A DNA stretch of 64,000 bases from Falsiroseomonas sp050563525 (GTDB taxonomy: Bacteria; Pseudomonadota; Alphaproteobacteria; Acetobacterales; Acetobacteraceae), in the NCBI RefSeq assembly GCF_050563525.1, contig NZ_JBNXUN010000020.1, forward strand, positions 1-64,000. Reading direction: 5' to 3'. The notes beneath the pieces are model-generated. The model made no database searches and had not been told where the DNA came from. It saw nothing but the letters and a program-made list of their open reading frames with translations. Below are positions 62,214 through 64,000 of this stretch, one piece after another. Numbering within the stretch: the stretch's first letter is position 1; each line of letters opens with the position of its first letter. Position numbers and translations under genes: made by a program.

Positions 62214-63367
62214 CACAGCGATCCAAGTTCGGAGCTCTTGCGCAGGCCGTGAAGGACCACGCGGCGACCGCGTCGCGGGCGCTGCCATCCGCGGCTGCGG
62301 AGGTGGAGCGCGCGGCTGAGCCTGCGGAGCCCCGCGCGACTGCCGCCGTCGGGCTCCACAAGCCGGCTGCGGCGCTAGGCGCCCTTGCCGAGGGCCTTCG
62401 TGAGCGCGTCTCGCGCCTGGAGGCGGAACTGGCGCAGGCGGCGGGCCGCAATACCGACCTTGAGCTGGCTCTCGGGCAGGCCAAAGCGGCAGCGACCAAA
62501 GCCGGCGACGCGGTGGACGAGTTCCTCTTCCTCGACCCCTCGCAGATCCATGACGAGCTGCCCCGCGACCGCCTGCCGGGCGCCTTTTCGGGGGCCGAGT
62601 TCGAAGACCTGCTCGCCGACATTCGTGAGAATGGCCAGAATGACGCGATTACCGTCCGGCGGTCCGAAGACGGCCGTAGCTTCGAGGTGGCTGCAGGGCG
62701 CCGCCGCCTGGAGGCCTGCCGACGACTTGAGCGCCCGGTGCTGGCGCGGGTCCGTGGCCTTGACGACCCGGCGATGCTCCGCGTGCAGTTCTCGGAAAAT
62801 GAGCGTCGCGAGGACATCTCTGCCCTGGAGCGGGCACGGTGGTTCGCCGCGGTACGGGCAAAGCTCGCCCTGCCGTCCAAGGACGTCGCGGCGCAATTCG
62901 GCCTGGACCCTTCGACACTGAGCCTCTACCTCCGGCTGGCGCGGTTTCCGGATGAGATCGTCGGCCGCCTGCGCGAGCCACGCCGCCTGTCGGTTCTGCG
63001 CGCCAGACGCGTCATGGAGGCGCTGGAGTCGGACTCCCAGGTGCTTCGGCGGATCGTCGACGCCATTGATGCCCATGCCCGGGCCGCCGAGGCGAGGGGG
63101 GCCGCGCCTGATCCAGAGGAGCAGGTTGAGCTCCTGGTGCGTTCAGCAGAAGGCAGGGCAGGGGATCGCTCCGGTGTTCGGGCGGCACTCCCGGAACGGC
63201 GGCACGTCGTGCACCGAGGCCGGCGGGTCGGCACGCTCACGCGCAATGGCGGACAGTGGGTGTTCCGCTTTGCGACCTCGGTCGGCGAAGACGTGGTGCA
63301 GGCCCTCGCGGATCGGATCGGCGATCTCGTTGAGGAGGTGGAGAAGGCTGGTCAGCGCCCGGCCTGA
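62210..63367 (+). CDS. parB: ParB-type centromere-binding protein
   Basis: 385-residue ParB/RepB-family protein, starting with GTG inside the parA stop codon. The ParB core includes AAGRRRLEACRRL (residues 161-173, the CTP-binding box variant of GERRxRA) and FSENERREDISALERARWF (194-212), then a helix-turn-helix KDVAAQFGLDPSTLSLYLRL (224-243). A ~100-residue N-terminal coiled-coil-like region rich in Ala and Glu precedes it. It should bind the plasmid centromere, probably the palindromes upstream of parA or another site. Confidence 0.88.
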   Translation: MTQRSKFGALAQAVKDHAATASRALPSAAAEVERAAEPAEPRATAAVGLHKPAAALGALAEGLRERVSRLEAELAQAAGRNTDLELALGQAKAAATKAGDAVDEFLFLDPSQIHDELPRDRLPGAFSGAEFEDLLADIRENGQNDAITVRRSEDGRSFEVAAGRRRLEACRRLERPVLARVRGLDDPAMLRVQFSENERREDISALERARWFAAVRAKLALPSKDVAAQFGLDPSTLSLYLRLARFPDEIVGRLREPRRLSVLRARRVMEALESDSQVLRRIVDAIDAHARAAEARGAAPDPEEQVELLVRSAEGRAGDRSGVRAALPERRHVVHRGRRVGTLTRNGGQWVFRFATSVGEDVVQALADRIGDLVEEVEKAGQRPA

Positions 63368-63771
63368 ACCGCCCTGCCTGCCGGCCCTTGAGGCTATGGG
63401 GAGGCGGAACAAGGCCGCCCAGCCGTCTTCGCCGTCGGGCGCTCTGGCGCCGCCGCGCGGCCGTGCGCGGACCGACTCGCGCCATTGCGGCAATCGCTGC
63501 GATGGCTGCAGACCTGGTTCGGCACCTTTCGGTTGATCGAGAACGTCAGCAGATGACGCGAGAGCGGGTTTTGGCTCGAAGCTTTCCGTCCTGACGCATG
63601 GATGGCAGGCCATCCACGGCCAGAGCTCTGCCAGCCGACGTGGGTGTGCTCCTCGGGAGCCGAATATCTGCCCAGTGAGGCGGACACCCGGGCTCAGCCA
63701 TGCATTGCCTGCCGGGCTGCCGCCAAGGACATGCTCCGACAGCAGAAGATCGGGATTTCTGTTACTTCATG

Positions 63772-63800
63772 ACCCGCGATAAGTCCGGCTTACCGCGGGT
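63772..63800. repeat. 29-bp imperfect inverted repeat
   Basis: ACCCGCGATAAG, loop TCCGG, CTTACCGCGGGT: 11 of 12 positions pair. It lies in non-coding sequence; it could be a recombination site, the end of an insertion element or a protein-binding site. Confidence 0.5.
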
Positions 63801-63908
63801 GAGACGAGGCTTGCCGCAATGGCGATTCTCCGCCAGAGTCCAGCCGGCCGGGGCAGGGGGCCTCGTTTGTTGACCAAGGCAGACCAGGAGCGGCACAGGA
63901 ACCGTAAG

Positions 63909-63922
63909 ACCAACGTTGGTCA
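63909..63922. promoter_or_regulatory. palindromic operator upstream of antitoxin
   Basis: GACCAACGTTGGTC is a perfect 14-bp palindrome ending where the AGGAGG ribosome binding site begins. Phd-type antitoxins repress their own operon by binding such sites. Confidence 0.6.
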
Positions 63923-63934
63923 GGAGGCCGCGCA

Positions 63935-64000
63935 TGTCCCAGGTCAACCTCTACGAGGCCAAAACCCAGCTCTCCCGCCTCGTCGACCGCGCCGCCGCCG
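63935..64000 (+). CDS. Phd/YefM-type antitoxin, partial at window edge
   Basis: Twenty-two codons are visible: MSQVNLYEAKTQLSRLVD and RAAA, the characteristic N-terminus of prevent-host-death antitoxins (VNLYEAKTQLS aligned to the DNA-binding fold). A strong AGGAGG lies upstream. It should neutralise a PIN- or Doc-type toxin encoded beyond the window and would help retain the plasmid. Confidence 0.8.

Larger units (their letters stand above)
63368..63934. other. region without recognisable genes
   Basis: About 570 bp between parB and the antitoxin gene. No frame has convincing coding character. The stretch contains an imperfect inverted repeat at 63772-63800 and the palindromic operator of the antitoxin gene at its right end. 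Confidence 0.4.

Noticed and set aside
1..64000. CRISPR array, tRNA, rRNA, riboswitch or prophage module
   Set aside because: No regularly spaced direct repeats, cloverleaf structures, conserved rRNA segments or phage structural genes were seen on either strand by eye; a covariance-model scan was not possible.

Overview
The window reads as a very GC-rich alphaproteobacterial replicon, most likely a plasmid or chromid of a Roseomonas-like member of the Acetobacteraceae. That placement is inferred from the gene families and base composition, not from any marker gene. The plasmid character is direct: a RepA_C-type replication initiator lies among iterons and a DnaA box (3.8-5.7 kb), a ParA/ParB partition operon lies behind three identical 12-bp palindromes (60.6-63.4 kb), and an antitoxin gene of the Phd type starts at the right edge. 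I saw no rRNA, tRNA, CRISPR array or phage module.

Layout. 0.1-2.9 kb: short uncharacterised genes, a HAD-fold phosphatase-like gene and a DEDDh exonuclease. 3.2-5.9 kb: a broken secreted-protein gene carrying a 32-bp perfect palindrome, then the iteron origin and rep. 6-15.5 kb: a GntR-controlled cassette of class-III aminotransferase, FAD amine oxidase, C45 acyltransferase/amidohydrolase and a complete oligopeptide-type ABC importer. 15.5-23.3 kb: LysR regulator, CocE-like esterase, orphan peptide-binding protein, GAF-like protein, Bug/TctC binding protein and a gamma-glutamyltranspeptidase homologue. 23.4-34.1 kb: LysR regulator, two enolase-superfamily enzymes, a Liv-type importer with fused permease and ATPase, and two M20 peptidases. 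34.4-34.9 kb: an IS21 transposase remnant. 34.9-38.6 kb: a molybdopterin oxidoreductase and an MFS transporter. 39-45.5 kb: three paralogous binding proteins feeding one two-domain permease and one ATPase. 45.5-46.4 kb: a chimeric pseudogene (flavin monooxygenase fragment joined to a MaoC hydratase fragment). 46.4-49.4 kb: a winged-helix/TPR regulator and a DMT exporter. 49.7-54.3 kb: an aa3-type cytochrome c oxidase operon with two subunit-III-like genes and a 37-residue membrane peptide. 54.4-56.8 kb: a flavoprotein and two AhpD-like proteins. 56.9-60.1 kb: an opine-dehydrogenase-like gene flanked by two Bug binding proteins. 60.6-64 kb: partition and antitoxin genes.

The cargo is dominated by uptake and breakdown of amides, peptides, acyl-amino acids and sugar or organic acids: three complete ABC importers, an orphan peptide-binding protein, three orphan Bug proteins, and hydrolases, transaminase, oxidase and dehydratase-like enzymes beside them. 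Most transport operons use 4-nt stop/start overlaps, so they are tightly coupled units. The individual substrates cannot be read from the sequence.
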